Assembly: GCA_949123685.1 (NCBI GenBank)
Contig: CASBHZ010000023.1
Location: 1-39,211 of the forward strand
Length of the DNA stretch: 39,211 nt
Direction of reading: 5' to 3'
Origin: an uncultured Bacteroidales bacterium
GTDB taxonomy: Bacteria > Bacteroidota > Bacteroidia > Bacteroidales > Muribaculaceae
The notes beneath the pieces are model-generated. The model was given only the letters and a program-made list of their open reading frames with translations. It had not been told where the DNA came from and made no database searches. Positions 8,932 to 17,702 of the stretch are shown one piece after another. How positions within the stretch are numbered: position 1 is the first letter of the stretch; each line of letters opens with the position of its first letter. Made by a program: the position numbers and the translations under genes.

Positions 8932-11900
8932 ATGAGCAATATCCCATTCACGCATCTTCACGTGCATTCGCAATATAGCCTTCTCGACGGGAAGGCAACC
9001 ATCCCCGAACTCGTTGACAAGGCAATTGCCGACGGACAGCAGGGAATCGCCCTAACCGATCATGGCAATATGTTTGGCATCAAGGAGTTTTTCAATTACG
9101 TTGAAAAGAAAAACTCCGGTAAGCCTGATGATGAAAAATTCAAGCCAATCATCGGGTGTGAGATGTATGTGGCAAGGGAAAAGATGACCGACAAGAAAGA
9201 TAAGACTGACAATGGCTATCACCTTATAGTTCTTGCTAAAAACAGTGTCGGATATCATAACCTCGTAAAACTTGTCAGCAAGGCGTGGACCGAAGGCTAC
9301 TATTATAAACCACGCACCGACCGTAGCGAGCTTGCCCTTCACCGGGAGGGTTTGATTGTGTGTTCTGCATGTCTCGGAGGGGAAGTTCCTCAGTTCATCA
9401 TGCATGGAGATCTTGACAAGGCTGAAGAGCGTATATTATGGTATAAAGAAACTTTCGGAGAAGACTATTATATTGAACTTCAGCGTCATGAAACATTCAA
9501 AGAGAATGCAAACCGAGATGTGTTTGTGGAGCAGACAAAGGTTAACGAGCACCTTATCAAATTTGCACGCAAACATGGCATAAAAATTATAGCCACTAAT
9601 GACGTGCATTTCACATTTGAAGACGATGCTGAGGCTCATGACAGACTCATATGTGTCTCCATGCAGAAATCTTTCTATGAACCGCGCCTTCATTACACGA
9701 AGCAGGAATGGCTGAAGACAACAGAAGAGATGCGGGGAATTTTCAAGGATATTCCGGAAGCAATTGACAACACTAAGGAGATTCTTGACAAAATTGAATT
9801 CTACACACTCAACCATGCCCCCATTATGCCCTTCTTCGACATTCCTAAAGAGTTTGGAACAGAAGAAGAATATCGCTCACGCATCACTGAAAAGGAGCTT
9901 TTTGACGAGTTTACCCAAGACGAGAACGGGAATGTGGTTCTTTCTGAAGATGAGGCTAAAAAGAAAATTGATCGGCTCGGAGGATATGATAAATTGTATC
10001 GTATAAAATTCGAGGCTGATTATCTTGAAAAACTGACTATGGAAGGCGCATTGGAGCGTTACGGCAATCCTCTTCCTGAAGATGTTAAGGAACGTTTGAA
10101 ATTCGAGCTTTACATCATGAAGACCATGGGATTCCCGGGATACTTCCTTATTGTGCAGGATTTCATCAACACGGGTCGTAAGAAACTTGGTGTAAGCATC
10201 GGCCCCGGACGTGGATCTGCCGCCGGAAGCGCGGCGGCATATTGTCTTGGCATCACCCAGATAGACCCTATTAAATATGATCTGCTTTTCGAGCGTTTCC
10301 TTAATCCGGACCGTATATCCCTCCCTGATATTGATGTAGACTTTGATGACGACGGACGTTACGAAGTGTTGAAATATGTGACCGAGAAATATGGTGAGGA
10401 GAAGGTTGCACATATCATTACATATCAGACAATGGCAACAAAAATGGCAATAAAAGACGTTGCCAAAGTGCTTGAAGTGCCATTGCCTGAAGCCAACAGG
10501 CTCGCGAAACTTGTGCCGGACCGGTTGCCCGAGGTTAATGGTAAAACACCAAAAATAAATTTCAAAAACTGTCTTCTTTATAATAAAGAGTTTGCTGCAG
10601 AAAAAGAGAATGCCAATGAAGGTATTCGTGAGACAATGAAATATGCAGAGCAGTTAGAGGGTAATATCCGGGGAACAGGCATTCATGCCTGTGGTGTCAT
10701 CATATGTAGGGATGACATAACCGATTGGGTGCCGGTGTCAATGGCTGCTGACGCAGATGGCACAAAAGTGATTTCAACCCAATACGAAGGTAGTGTGATC
10801 GAAGAAACCGGCCTTATAAAGATGGACTTTCTTGGTCTCAAAACGCTATCTATCATCAAGGAAGCATTGGCAAACATCAAACACACACGTGGAATTGATG
10901 TGGATATAGATCATATTCCGCTTGATGACAAGGAAACGTTCGAGTTATATTGCAAGGGCAACACTACATCTACGTTCCAGTTCGAGTCCGAAGGTATGCA
11001 GAAATCGCTACGAGAACTTCAACCTTCAAAGTTTGAAGACCTTATTGCGATGAACGCCCTCTATCGTCCGGGACCGATGGATTATATCCCATCCTTTATC
11101 AGGCGTAAGCATGGCGATGAGCCGATCACTTACGATATTCCCATCATGTCCCAATATCTTGAGGAAACATATGGCATCACCGTGTATCAGGAGCAGGTGA
11201 TGCTCTTGTCTCGCCTTCTTTCCAGCTTCACCCGTGGCGAATCTGACATGCTTCGAAAAGCTATGGGTAAAAAGCAGATCGACAAGATGATGAAGCTTAA
11301 GAAGAAATTCATGGAGCAGGGAATGAAGAATGGGCACCCCGAACAGGCTCTTGAAAAAATATGGGCTGACTGGGAAAAATTCGCCTCTTATGCCTTCAAT
11401 AAAAGTCATGCTACGTGTTATAGCTGGGTAGCATACCAGACCGCATACCTTAAGGCCCACTACCCTGCCGAATATATGGCGGGAGTGTTGAGTCGCAACC
11501 TTACGGCGGCTGACAAACTCCGTAAGTTCATGGATGAATGCAAGCGTATGGGCATTACTGTAAAAGGACCGGATATCAACGAGTCGGTAGAGCGTTTCGG
11601 TGTCAACCAGAAGGGAGAAATCCGTTTTGGATTAGCTGCAGTCAAAGGTGTTGGCGTAAACGCCGTGAGTGCCATCATATCTGAAAGAGAAAATAATGGG
11701 GCATTCAAAGATATTTATGATTTCATTGAAAGGGTGAATCTGTCGGCATGCAACAGGGGCGCTATAGAAAACCTTGCTATGGCAGGCGCATTCGACTGCT
11801 TCAATCTTCAACGTGAGATTTTTGTGCATCCGATGTTCGATTCAACATATACCGACCTTCTTGTGAAATACGGCCAGAATATACAGAACGACAAAAATTC

Positions 11901-12618
11901 TCTCCAGATGAGTCTCTTTGGAGATATGGAACCCATAGAGACTAACAAACCGCCATATCCGGATGTTGAGCCATGGGATCGCCTCGCAATCCTTGAAAAG
12001 GAGAAAGAGATGGTGATGATGTATCTCTCCGCGCACCCCCTTGATCCATATTACATGGAATTAACTTATGGCTGTAACACCCCATGTGAGCAATTTAAGG
12101 ACAAGCAGAATACACCTTGTAAAATTACCATGGGTGGTCTTGTAACAAAGGTAACACTGAAAACTTCAAGGAAAGGAAACGAATTTACGATAGTTGAACT
12201 GGAAGATTTTACCGGCAAGACAGAAATAGCCCTTTTCGGTTTGAATCATAACCAACATAAAGACAAATTCCGCGTAGGAGAACCTACATTCGTCAAAATA
12301 AATATAGTTCCCGGACGCTTCAATCCGGAGCGCACAGACATACAGATTGAAGAAGTGTCTTCTCTTGAATCGAAAAAAGGAAATATAGCTAACGGAGTGT
12401 TGGTATACATGAACTTTAAATACGACAACCGCGATTTTTTCACGGCATTGGAACAGATTCCGGACAATGATCGCAAAGGTGATTTATATTTTGATATATT
12501 TGATCCGGAATCAAGGCAATCCATAAGGGTTCATTCACGCAAGAAAATGCCGATAACCCGAGAACTGATGGACACCCTAAACGATTTCGGACTCAGGTTC
12601 AAGATTTCAACACTCTAA
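8932..12618 (+). CDS. dnaE: DNA polymerase III alpha subunit
   Basis: This is the replicative polymerase subunit (C-family). The N-terminal PHP domain keeps its metal-site residues (HLHVHSQYSLLDG, ALTDHGNM). The polymerase core has GPGRGSAAGS at residues 424-433, the catalytic acidic motif PDIDVDF at 465-471 and the third aspartate in IKMDFLGLKTL near 632. An OB-fold-like segment follows late in the protein (TMGGLVTKVTLKTSRKGNEFTIVELED). At 1228 residues it is normal for Bacteroidota DnaE. The start at 8932 (MSNIPFTHLHVHS) puts the PHP motif where expected. It is divergent from the hut operon. Confidence 0.97.
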   Translation: MSNIPFTHLHVHSQYSLLDGKATIPELVDKAIADGQQGIALTDHGNMFGIKEFFNYVEKKNSGKPDDEKFKPIIGCEMYVAREKMTDKKDKTDNGYHLIVLAKNSVGYHNLVKLVSKAWTEGYYYKPRTDRSELALHREGLIVCSACLGGEVPQFIMHGDLDKAEERILWYKETFGEDYYIELQRHETFKENANRDVFVEQTKVNEHLIKFARKHGIKIIATNDVHFTFEDDAEAHDRLICVSMQKSFYEPRLHYTKQEWLKTTEEMRGIFKDIPEAIDNTKEILDKIEFYTLNHAPIMPFFDIPKEFGTEEEYRSRITEKELFDEFTQDENGNVVLSEDEAKKKIDRLGGYDKLYRIKFEADYLEKLTMEGALERYGNPLPEDVKERLKFELYIMKTMGFPGYFLIVQDFINTGRKKLGVSIGPGRGSAAGSAAAYCLGITQIDPIKYDLLFERFLNPDRISLPDIDVDFDDDGRYEVLKYVTEKYGEEKVAHIITYQTMATKMAIKDVAKVLEVPLPEANRLAKLVPDRLPEVNGKTPKINFKNCLLYNKEFAAEKENANEGIRETMKYAEQLEGNIRGTGIHACGVIICRDDITDWVPVSMAADADGTKVISTQYEGSVIEETGLIKMDFLGLKTLSIIKEALANIKHTRGIDVDIDHIPLDDKETFELYCKGNTTSTFQFESEGMQKSLRELQPSKFEDLIAMNALYRPGPMDYIPSFIRRKHGDEPITYDIPIMSQYLEETYGITVYQEQVMLLSRLLSSFTRGESDMLRKAMGKKQIDKMMKLKKKFMEQGMKNGHPEQALEKIWADWEKFASYAFNKSHATCYSWVAYQTAYLKAHYPAEYMAGVLSRNLTAADKLRKFMDECKRMGITVKGPDINESVERFGVNQKGEIRFGLAAVKGVGVNAVSAIISERENNGAFKDIYDFIERVNLSACNRGAIENLAMAGAFDCFNLQREIFVHPMFDSTYTDLLVKYGQNIQNDKNSLQMSLFGDMEPIETNKPPYPDVEPWDRLAILEKEKEMVMMYLSAHPLDPYYMELTYGCNTPCEQFKDKQNTPCKITMGGLVTKVTLKTSRKGNEFTIVELEDFTGKTEIALFGLNHNQHKDKFRVGEPTFVKINIVPGRFNPERTDIQIEEVSSLESKKGNIANGVLVYMNFKYDNRDFFTALEQIPDNDRKGDLYFDIFDPESRQSIRVHSRKKMPITRELMDTLNDFGLRFKISTL

Positions 12619-12669
12619 TGAATGATAAAATCTAATTTGTCCCATAATTTTTTAATATAATCATAAATA

Positions 12670-12984
12670 ATGGCAATTCAATTTACAGATCAGACAGCCA
12701 AAGAGGCTATCGAGTCAGGAAAAGTAGTAGTGATCGATTTTTGGGCTACATGGTGCGGTCCATGTATGAAACTCGGTCCCGTAGTTGAGGAACTCGCAGA
12801 AAAATATGGCGACAACGCCATTATCGGCAAACTCAACATCGATGAGCATGATGAAGTTGTTGCAGAAAACCGTATCCGCAGCATACCTACTGTGCTCTTC
12901 TTCAAAGGTGGCGAAGTCGTTGACCGCAGTGTAGGTCTCGTGAAATTAGAAGACCTTGAGGCAAAACTCAAATCTCTTCTCTAA
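12670..12984 (+). CDS. trxA: Thioredoxin
   Basis: This cytoplasmic disulfide reductase has 104 residues. The redox motif WCGPC places the cysteines at 29 and 32, preceded by VIDFWAT, and the cis-proline loop is IRSIPTVLFF. There is no signal peptide. It lies 51 nt after dnaE on the same strand and is followed by a strong hairpin at 13001-13046, so it may be co-transcribed with dnaE. A partial -7-like TAATTTG in the gap could also serve it. Confidence 0.95.
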   Translation: MAIQFTDQTAKEAIESGKVVVIDFWATWCGPCMKLGPVVEELAEKYGDNAIIGKLNIDEHDEVVAENRIRSIPTVLFFKGGEVVDRSVGLVKLEDLEAKLKSLL

Positions 12985-13000
12985 TACACCTACAAACCAT

Positions 13001-13046
13001 TAAAACAGATATGTCAGAACTCAAGAGTCCTGACATATCTGTTTTA
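13001..13046. terminator. Bidirectional hairpin terminator
   Basis: Arms 13001-13017 and 13030-13046 are perfectly complementary over 17 bp. They are flanked by an A-run on the left and a T-run on the right, with a further 4-bp inner stem. It sits between trxA (plus) and the stop codon of a minus-strand gene fragment at 13044, so it probably serves both. Confidence 0.8.
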
Positions 13047-13160
13047 GAATATTACCAATGCTATAGCCACTACCATGACAACAGCATAGTACACCTCTAT
13101 CGAATTTTTCCAATATCGTGGCTGTTTGTCAAGTTCTGGTGGCACCACCTCCAAAATCAC
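13044..13160 (-). pseudogene. 3' remnant of a small membrane-protein gene
   Basis: The minus strand reads VVPPELDKQPRYWKNSIEVY followed by the hydrophobic tail YAVVMVVAIALVIF and a stop at 13044-13046. This looks like the intact C-terminus of a small single-span protein. The frame runs back only to a TAA at 13175-13173, and the only in-frame starts nearby are GTG or TTG. The stop overlaps the terminator shared with trxA, which suggests an old chromosomal gene whose 5' part was lost when the island arrived. A real 38-residue protein starting at the GTG at 13160 cannot be excluded. The family was not recognised. Confidence 0.45.
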
Positions 13161-13193
13161 TAATAGTCTAATTTATAGATTATTAGCGATTTT
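13153..13193. repeat. Imperfect inverted repeat at the left island edge
   Basis: Arms 13153-13170 and 13176-13193 match at 16 of 18 positions around the loop ATTTA. It lies where the gene remnant ends and the decayed island sequence begins. It could be a terminator or a trace of an element end. Confidence 0.55.
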
Positions 13194-13260
13194 CATTTAA
13201 CCCAAATTGTGCGAGTTACCTATAAAGTTACCTGTGACACGCCCGTTTGAACGGTGCTGA

Positions 13261-13653
13261 AACGAGTTCGCAAGTCAGACCAGTCAGTTCAACGAGTCGG
13301 CAAAGCGTCTCAACGACCGGATGTATAGCATCGTCAACGGTGCTATCTGGGCGGCAATCCCCCAATGGGTTTATGCCGTTGCCTGAGTCCTATTGCTTAT
13401 CGCTGTCGGCCTCGGCATAGGTTGTTTCCATCTCTACAAGGACAACGAGAACCTGCGAAATACCGAGTGGCTCTACCGCTACGAAAGATTGTGATGGGAG
13501 GGCAAGCAGCAGGAAGATTTGCTGCGCCGAGAAAAAATCTTTGCTGTCGGTACACAGCAGGAGCAGGATTCCATAAAGAATCTTACCCGCCAGCTCGAAA
13601 AATCCCGACACATAGAAGAAACATTCCTCTATTTCAATCCTACTGAGAAATGA
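13261..13653 (+). pseudogene. Broken gene for a coiled-coil/transmembrane protein
   Basis: One plus-strand frame reads continuously except for TGA codons at 13384-13386 and 13495-13497. The product begins NEFASQTSQFNESAKRLNDR, then a membrane segment VLLLIAVGLGIGCF, then a charged coiled-coil-like tail ending EETFLYFNPTEK before a TGA at 13651. A further TGA at 13258 closes the frame upstream and no start was found. Both internal TGAs could come from TGG by one G-to-A change. The coil-membrane-coil layout resembles small accessory proteins of Bacteroides mobilisable elements, but this is only an impression. A good terminator follows directly. Confidence 0.6.
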
Positions 13654-13659
13654 TTTCCA

Positions 13660-13700
13660 AGCTGCCGAGAGAGTCAACACACCCTCTCGGCGGCTTTTTT
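13660..13700 (+). terminator. Rho-independent terminator
   Basis: Arms 13660-13671 and 13684-13695 pair over 12 bp, with one G-T pair, and are followed by T-run 13695-13700. It sits 7 nt after the stop of the broken gene at 13261-13653, which supports that frame having once been a real gene. Confidence 0.8.
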
Positions 13701-13721
13701 AATTTCATTCTGTAAATGGAA

Positions 13722-14069
13722 TCATAAATTCCGTTTTTGAGTGGATGCGAGGGTGAAAATCATCAAGCCGATTGAATGTATAGTGTTCAGCAGCAGTGCG
13801 AAAAACCACCATGTAAGTCAGGCTCCATATTGGCTATTGAATACAAGATTGTAACTCAATATGGCATTATAGGCTATCATCACAATCAGGTTGCCAAACG
13901 CCATTCTCGGTTTTACCTTATGACACAACCATGTCAATAACAGCGACAGTGTATAAGCCGCGCCGAGCAACGCACCATCCTCGCTCCAGCCTTCTGCCAT
14001 GAAACTCACAATCGCCAAAAGGAGAAACACAAACCATGCTATCCAAAATCGTTTATCGGTCAGTTTCAT
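13722..14069 (-). pseudogene. Small membrane protein with MKLTDKRFW leader, interrupted by in-frame TGA
   Basis: The frame starts MKLTDKRFWIAWFVFLLLAI and runs 83 codons to a TGA at 13818-13820. It then continues in the same frame for 31 codons (LTWWFFALLLNTIHSIG..., ending STQKRNL) to a TGA at 13722-13724. The part after the first stop forms a convincing further membrane helix, so I read this as one gene of about 115 codons broken by a nonsense change, possibly Trp TGG to TGA. The truncated 83-residue form might still be made. The first 29 nt are identical to the start of the gene at 15752. It is the last member of the long minus-strand array. Function unknown. Confidence 0.65.
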
Positions 14070-14116
14070 ATACTTACTGAATCTTAGTTGTTTGAGAATA
14101 TTAAGGCTGCCATTAG

Positions 14117-14572
14117 TTATTCTTCAAGGTTAATGACTGAACACACCTCTTTATAAATGGAATTTATTATTTCAAAATCTTCTTTGGTAGAAACTTGTCC
14201 TTTTAGAAAAAGGAACGAATCATCGTCGTATAGGAACTGAAATTTCCCGAAATCAACCTTCAGTTTATAGACAGAGAAAGATTCTCTATCTTTGATCTTA
14301 TTCAAGAAAGAGAATAGCGGTTAGAGATTTGTTACCGAATCAGGGAAAATCCTATTTATATTATTTAGGTCAATATATAAATCCTCTTGTGGTTTATCAT
14401 TAGGGAAAACTCCAATACTGAGATTCTTGATTTGAATTACAGGCAACTGTCCGAAGATTGATTCTAATGAGTAAAAATCAACCGGAATAAAGGACACCTC
14501 AAAGCCACCTTTTGAAAAATCTACTCGTATCTCCCTGTCAATAGTTCTATAACTTTTTAGTAATAAATCCAA
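14117..14572 (-). pseudogene. Hypothetical soluble protein split by an in-frame TAA
   Basis: A 5' part (MDLLLKSYRTIDREIRVDFS..., 83 codons, ending FPDSVTNL) meets TAA at 14321-14323. The same frame continues through PLFSFLNKIKDRESFSVYKL to VINLEE at 14117, giving a combined length of about 151 codons. The two halves carry similar strand-rich, acidic sequence and no membrane segments, which fits one compact domain. The second half has no good start of its own (only TTG), so I treat it as one broken gene. Its ATG overlaps the 3' end of the gene at 14547 by 26 nt in another frame. The family was not recognised. Confidence 0.6.
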
Positions 14573-14927
14573 AGTGATACATAAGCATAAAATTCATAGC
14601 GGTCAAGAATATTATGGCACCGATAAGAACTAACCATCGTATTAAGATATTCTTTATTCCAGAATAATGCTCGAATATAGACTCGCGCCGTTGTCTGGTA
14701 TATCGCAGCCTGCAAAATAGGAATGGTAAAAATATCAGGCCCAATCCAAGTATCATCGCAATCGGATTTCCAAATAGCTGATACATCAAAGGAATTATCA
14801 ATGGGATTAAAAATGTAAACGACCATGAGATAAGCAACAAACCCTCTCCACTGGAAGGACTGCCTTCCTTACGCTTGAGTGCTTCACCAATAAACCATAT
14901 ATAATCAATAATATAGTATCTTTTCAT
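14547..14927 (-). CDS. Hypothetical membrane protein, three predicted spans
   Basis: The protein has 126 residues. Hydrophobic spans lie near residues 30-50, 55-71 and 95-117, and basic loops (RLRYTRQRR near 73-81) suggest the cytoplasmic side. The ATG overlaps the stop of the gene at 14924 by 4 nt and its own 3' end overlaps the next gene by 26 nt, so it is part of a translationally coupled array. No family was recognised and no function is assigned. Its coding sequence is AT-rich like its neighbours and unlike the hut or dnaE genes. Confidence 0.7.
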   Translation of the reverse strand: MKRYYIIDYIWFIGEALKRKEGSPSSGEGLLLISWSFTFLIPLIIPLMYQLFGNPIAMILGLGLIFLPFLFCRLRYTRQRRESIFEHYSGIKNILIRWLVLIGAIIFLTAMNFMLMYHFGFITKKL

Positions 14928-15268
14928 GTTTTGGATTCTATTAAAGTTGAATAATCCTTTTGAATCATGTATGTAACCAGCCTGCCCTGCAAATATAATT
15001 TAGTCGCATCGCTAAATAGCAATGGTAATTTACTGCGACGAATGGAGGCAATATAGACCGGGATATTTAAGATTGGGAACATGACCAATACCGAATATAT
15101 CACATTTATGCGATACTGTGTAAGTTCATATCGGCTATATCTGAATCTGATATAATAGAGATTAAGCAGATATACGTTCATATAGCCTAATGTCAGGAAA
15201 TACAATGGCCTCAGCCTATTGCTCCAAACTACTGACGCAAGCCGTTTATATATCATTGGCGAATACAT
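14924..15268 (-). CDS. Hypothetical membrane protein, two predicted spans
   Basis: The protein has 114 residues. It is rich in Tyr, Arg and Leu, with hydrophobic stretches near residues 22-40 and 54-76 and a basic patch (ASIRRSK) after the second. The tail of about 38 residues is polar and probably cytoplasmic. The start at 15268 lies 23 nt inside the 3' end of the upstream gene, and the stop overlaps the next gene by 4 nt. An internal ATG at codon 5 is an alternative start. The family was not recognised. Confidence 0.6.
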   Translation of the reverse strand: MYSPMIYKRLASVVWSNRLRPLYFLTLGYMNVYLLNLYYIRFRYSRYELTQYRINVIYSVLVMFPILNIPVYIASIRRSKLPLLFSDATKLYLQGRLVTYMIQKDYSTLIESKT

Positions 15269-15752
15269 TGTCAGCCATAATGTAAAATTGGAGATTTGAA
15301 TTGTAGTACTCCTCCGCTATTCTCAGAGCTTCACTTTTGGCATAGGCAATTCCTTCCACACCAATTGATTCAAGTGAAATACTCTTTAACTCCATACCTG
15401 TTGCCTCCGTTGTCTTAGCTCTAAAACAAAGTGAGGCTACAAAAGCGGTAACCATAGTCGGAATAAATGAAACAATACTCCATATCAATAATATGATTGC
15501 AAAAATGACCGCTAAGGCGACAGCGGAGAACAAATAAGTAGTGAGTCCAAGTTTTAACCAAGCGCAAGACTTATTGCGCTTCCAAGCCTCAGCGTGCCCG
15601 ATTAGGTATGTGATAAGAATTATGATACAAATGGGTAAGACATCAGAATCCAAACTGAGTATGTAAAATAATTCCATTAGTCCGACTGTCAAAGCCGTTG
15701 ACAGTCGGACTAATGCCTCAAATATCCAAAATCGTTTATCGGTCAGTTTCAT
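15246..15752 (-). CDS. Membrane protein with MKLTDKRFW leader, about four spans
   Basis: The 168-residue protein begins MKLTDKRFWIFEALVRLSTA. An open frame extends to 15833, but that upstream part overlaps the preceding gene heavily and lacks the conserved leader, so I start at 15752. Hydrophobic spans lie near residues 9-33, 38-52, 66-90 and 92-110. A soluble tail from about 111 to 168 (ESIGVEGIAYAKSEALRIAEEY) is probably cytoplasmic. The first 29 nt are identical to those of the gene at 14069, while the rest of the proteins differ. It overlaps the upstream gene by 17 nt. Function unknown. Confidence 0.7.
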   Translation of the reverse strand: MKLTDKRFWIFEALVRLSTALTVGLMELFYILSLDSDVLPICIIILITYLIGHAEAWKRNKSCAWLKLGLTTYLFSAVALAVIFAIILLIWSIVSFIPTMVTAFVASLCFRAKTTEATGMELKSISLESIGVEGIAYAKSEALRIAEEYYNSNLQFYIMADNVFANDI

Positions 15753-16621
15753 TGGGCTCAAGAAGTTTTCGGATTGAGTTGATAATATCTTTCCATGACG
15801 CTCCGTCAAGGTCAAAATACAATTCTTGGTCATAATCCCAATCTTGCCATTTGCCGGCCGCTTTTTTGGTCGGTAGTATTTTCAGTTTATGGCTATCGTG
15901 GGTCACAAGTACACTCGTAGAGTGCATGTAAAGTTGTCGCCATGAGCGTTGTTTCATCGCTTTGATTAGCTCGGAAGCCTTTATCTCAGTGTATTTGTCA
16001 TGCAGACTTGCATGACAAATATCCGCCAGGGTATTTTCAAACGCTCCATTATCGCAGTCAAGAGGCAAGAATTTGATCGGATAACTCGAATTGGCATAAT
16101 ATACTGTGACAAATATATACTCCTTGTCAGTGCGGTATATCATACACCTTCCGGAACTCTCCAACTCCGGACATCTTTCGTTGTATTTTCGGTTGATCTT
16201 CAGCCAACGATATATAGCCAAAACCATCGCAATAATTACAAATATTGTGAGAGACCCATAGTCTGGCCCATCATAATATTCAAACACAGTCATATTATTC
16301 TCCGGGTTGTCCTTCTGATATACCACTCCTATACTGTCGCCTACGGCAAAACCGTTGGCATGTGCTCCACCTTCATAATCTCTGCCATTTACCGTAATAA
16401 TATAATGTATTATAGGGCCATCGTTGCCTATATAACCGATATTTGAAATTACAGTCGATGTATGTTCCGGATTTGCCGACAATGCGCTGTATTTGCGATT
16501 TTGGAAATACAGCGCCGGCAATGAAAAACGGCACGAGAATCAGCAGCATAACACCAACTGGCATACGTGTATCACCTCGTTGCCCAAAGAAGAACCTATA
16601 TATTTTGCTGTCAGATTTCAT
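15736..16621 (-). pseudogene. DUF3592-like membrane protein, frameshifted near codon 39
   Basis: Two frames together make one plausible protein. The first starts at 16621 (MKSDSKIYRFFFGQRGDTRM) with a membrane span (VGVMLLILVPFFIAGAVF). The second carries QNRKYSALSANPEHTSTVIS and runs to 15736. Dropping one T in the TTTCC run at 16503-16507 joins them into GAVFQNRKYSALSA. After the join comes an extracytoplasmic segment with HYIITVNGRDYEG and VGDSIGVVYQKDNPEN, which resembles the DUF3592 pattern. A second span (LTIFVIIAMVLAIYRWL) and a soluble tail of about 150 residues follow. The shift could be real decay or a base-calling error. The N-terminal GDTRMPVG resembles GNGDMPVA in the protein at 19168, hinting at distant paralogy. 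Confidence 0.65.
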
Positions 16622-16650
16622 TCGTAAGAAACAATCTTTATAATCATTCT

Positions 16651-17661
16651 TTAGCTGATTCGGTATTGTATCAAGCGATTGTTCATGAGAAACAAATAGA
16701 TACTATTCCCATAAATGGAACATGCTGCATATAATTCACTGTTAGGGATATCAAAGGTTTCCCAATCTTTTCCTGAATCATTACTAACCACGAGCTTGTA
16801 CTTCATGAATATTCCCGATGTATATCCTAAAACCAAAATAATAGTATCCTCTTTGTCGGTTATCAGCTCTTTTACAAACGTATAATTGTTAGACGAATAT
16901 ATAAGTAGTGGATTATGTCTGGATTGATTATAAAAATAAACTTCCACTCCATTAGATTCAGTAATTCCGGAAATACATATCCCATCCTCAAGTTCTGCAA
17001 TGAATTCAGGTGATACCGGACATGTAGATATGCCCCATTGTCCGTTTTTATCAAGAACAAACACATTATTGTTTCTAACGTATCGTTTTATTGCAATCAT
17101 CTCATCTTTCCAAAAAAGGCATTGGGATAGAGAAGGTGATGGAACAAAATTTATGACATGATATGAGGAATCCATAGTTATCAGATTATGTTCATCTTTG
17201 AAATCAGATACCGAATAAAGCAGATTATTTTTGAAAGCAATAGGATCACATCTTGTTTGACCAGTAGAAGTTAATTTTGCCGAATATCCTGGAGCATACG
17301 TTATTCGCAATAAGTAGGCATCTCCATTTTGAGAAAATAAAGGTGTTAACAAGCTGGAATCACTTTTAATAGTATTTCCAATATGTATAAGATTATCAAA
17401 GTGTAATTTTGATTTTAGCAACCATTTGGCACCTTTATTTGATGACATATATATTTCAACAGAATTACGATATTGAGTTGGTATAGAATCATTATATTCT
17501 TGATGCCTGCCAATTATGATTCCACTGTCTTGATTTAGGAAACAAGCATAACTAATGGTAAATCCTAATTGTGGAATACCATCCATAAATGTGCTGTAGG
17601 GCTTCTCATGTGAACAACCTGACAGAACTAATATGATTATGATAAAATTGGTGAATCTCAT
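16651..17661 (-). CDS. Lipoprotein with BNR/Asp-box repeats, probable beta-propeller
   Basis: A lipoprotein signal ends in LSGC with Cys16, so the 336-residue protein should be anchored in the outer or inner membrane. Two Asp-box motifs (S-x-D/N-x-G-x-x-W) are visible: SSNKGAKW at 73-80 and SNDSGKDW near 298. Repeated strand-rich blocks between them fit a beta-propeller of the sialidase/Ycf48 type. No sialidase catalytic Arg/Tyr set is evident, so I do not call an enzyme. It sits inside the membrane-protein array, 29 nt after the DUF3592-like gene start on the minus strand and 41 nt from the next gene. It could be a surface binding or immunity-type lipoprotein; that is inference. Confidence 0.65.
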   Translation of the reverse strand: MRFTNFIIIILVLSGCSHEKPYSTFMDGIPQLGFTISYACFLNQDSGIIIGRHQEYNDSIPTQYRNSVEIYMSSNKGAKWLLKSKLHFDNLIHIGNTIKSDSSLLTPLFSQNGDAYLLRITYAPGYSAKLTSTGQTRCDPIAFKNNLLYSVSDFKDEHNLITMDSSYHVINFVPSPSLSQCLFWKDEMIAIKRYVRNNNVFVLDKNGQWGISTCPVSPEFIAELEDGICISGITESNGVEVYFYNQSRHNPLLIYSSNNYTFVKELITDKEDTIILVLGYTSGIFMKYKLVVSNDSGKDWETFDIPNSELYAACSIYGNSIYLFLMNNRLIQYRIS

Positions 17662-17702
17662 ATGTCGATTTTTATTACACGCATCTACATCCCTATCAAG
17701 AT

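Noticed and set aside
8770..8973. Minus-strand 67-codon frame across the dnaE promoter and start
   Set aside because: It overlaps the conserved dnaE start and the promoter elements and shows no family pattern.
13201..13260. Possible integrase N-terminus (RVTYKVTCDTPV in one frame)
   Set aside because: Only 12 codons before a stop; too short to support any family.
13261..14069. Reading TGA as Trp (recoded genetic code) because three TGAs interrupt good frames
   Set aside because: TGA is a normal stop elsewhere in the window (for example glsA), and a nearby gene is broken by TAA, so decay is the simpler explanation.
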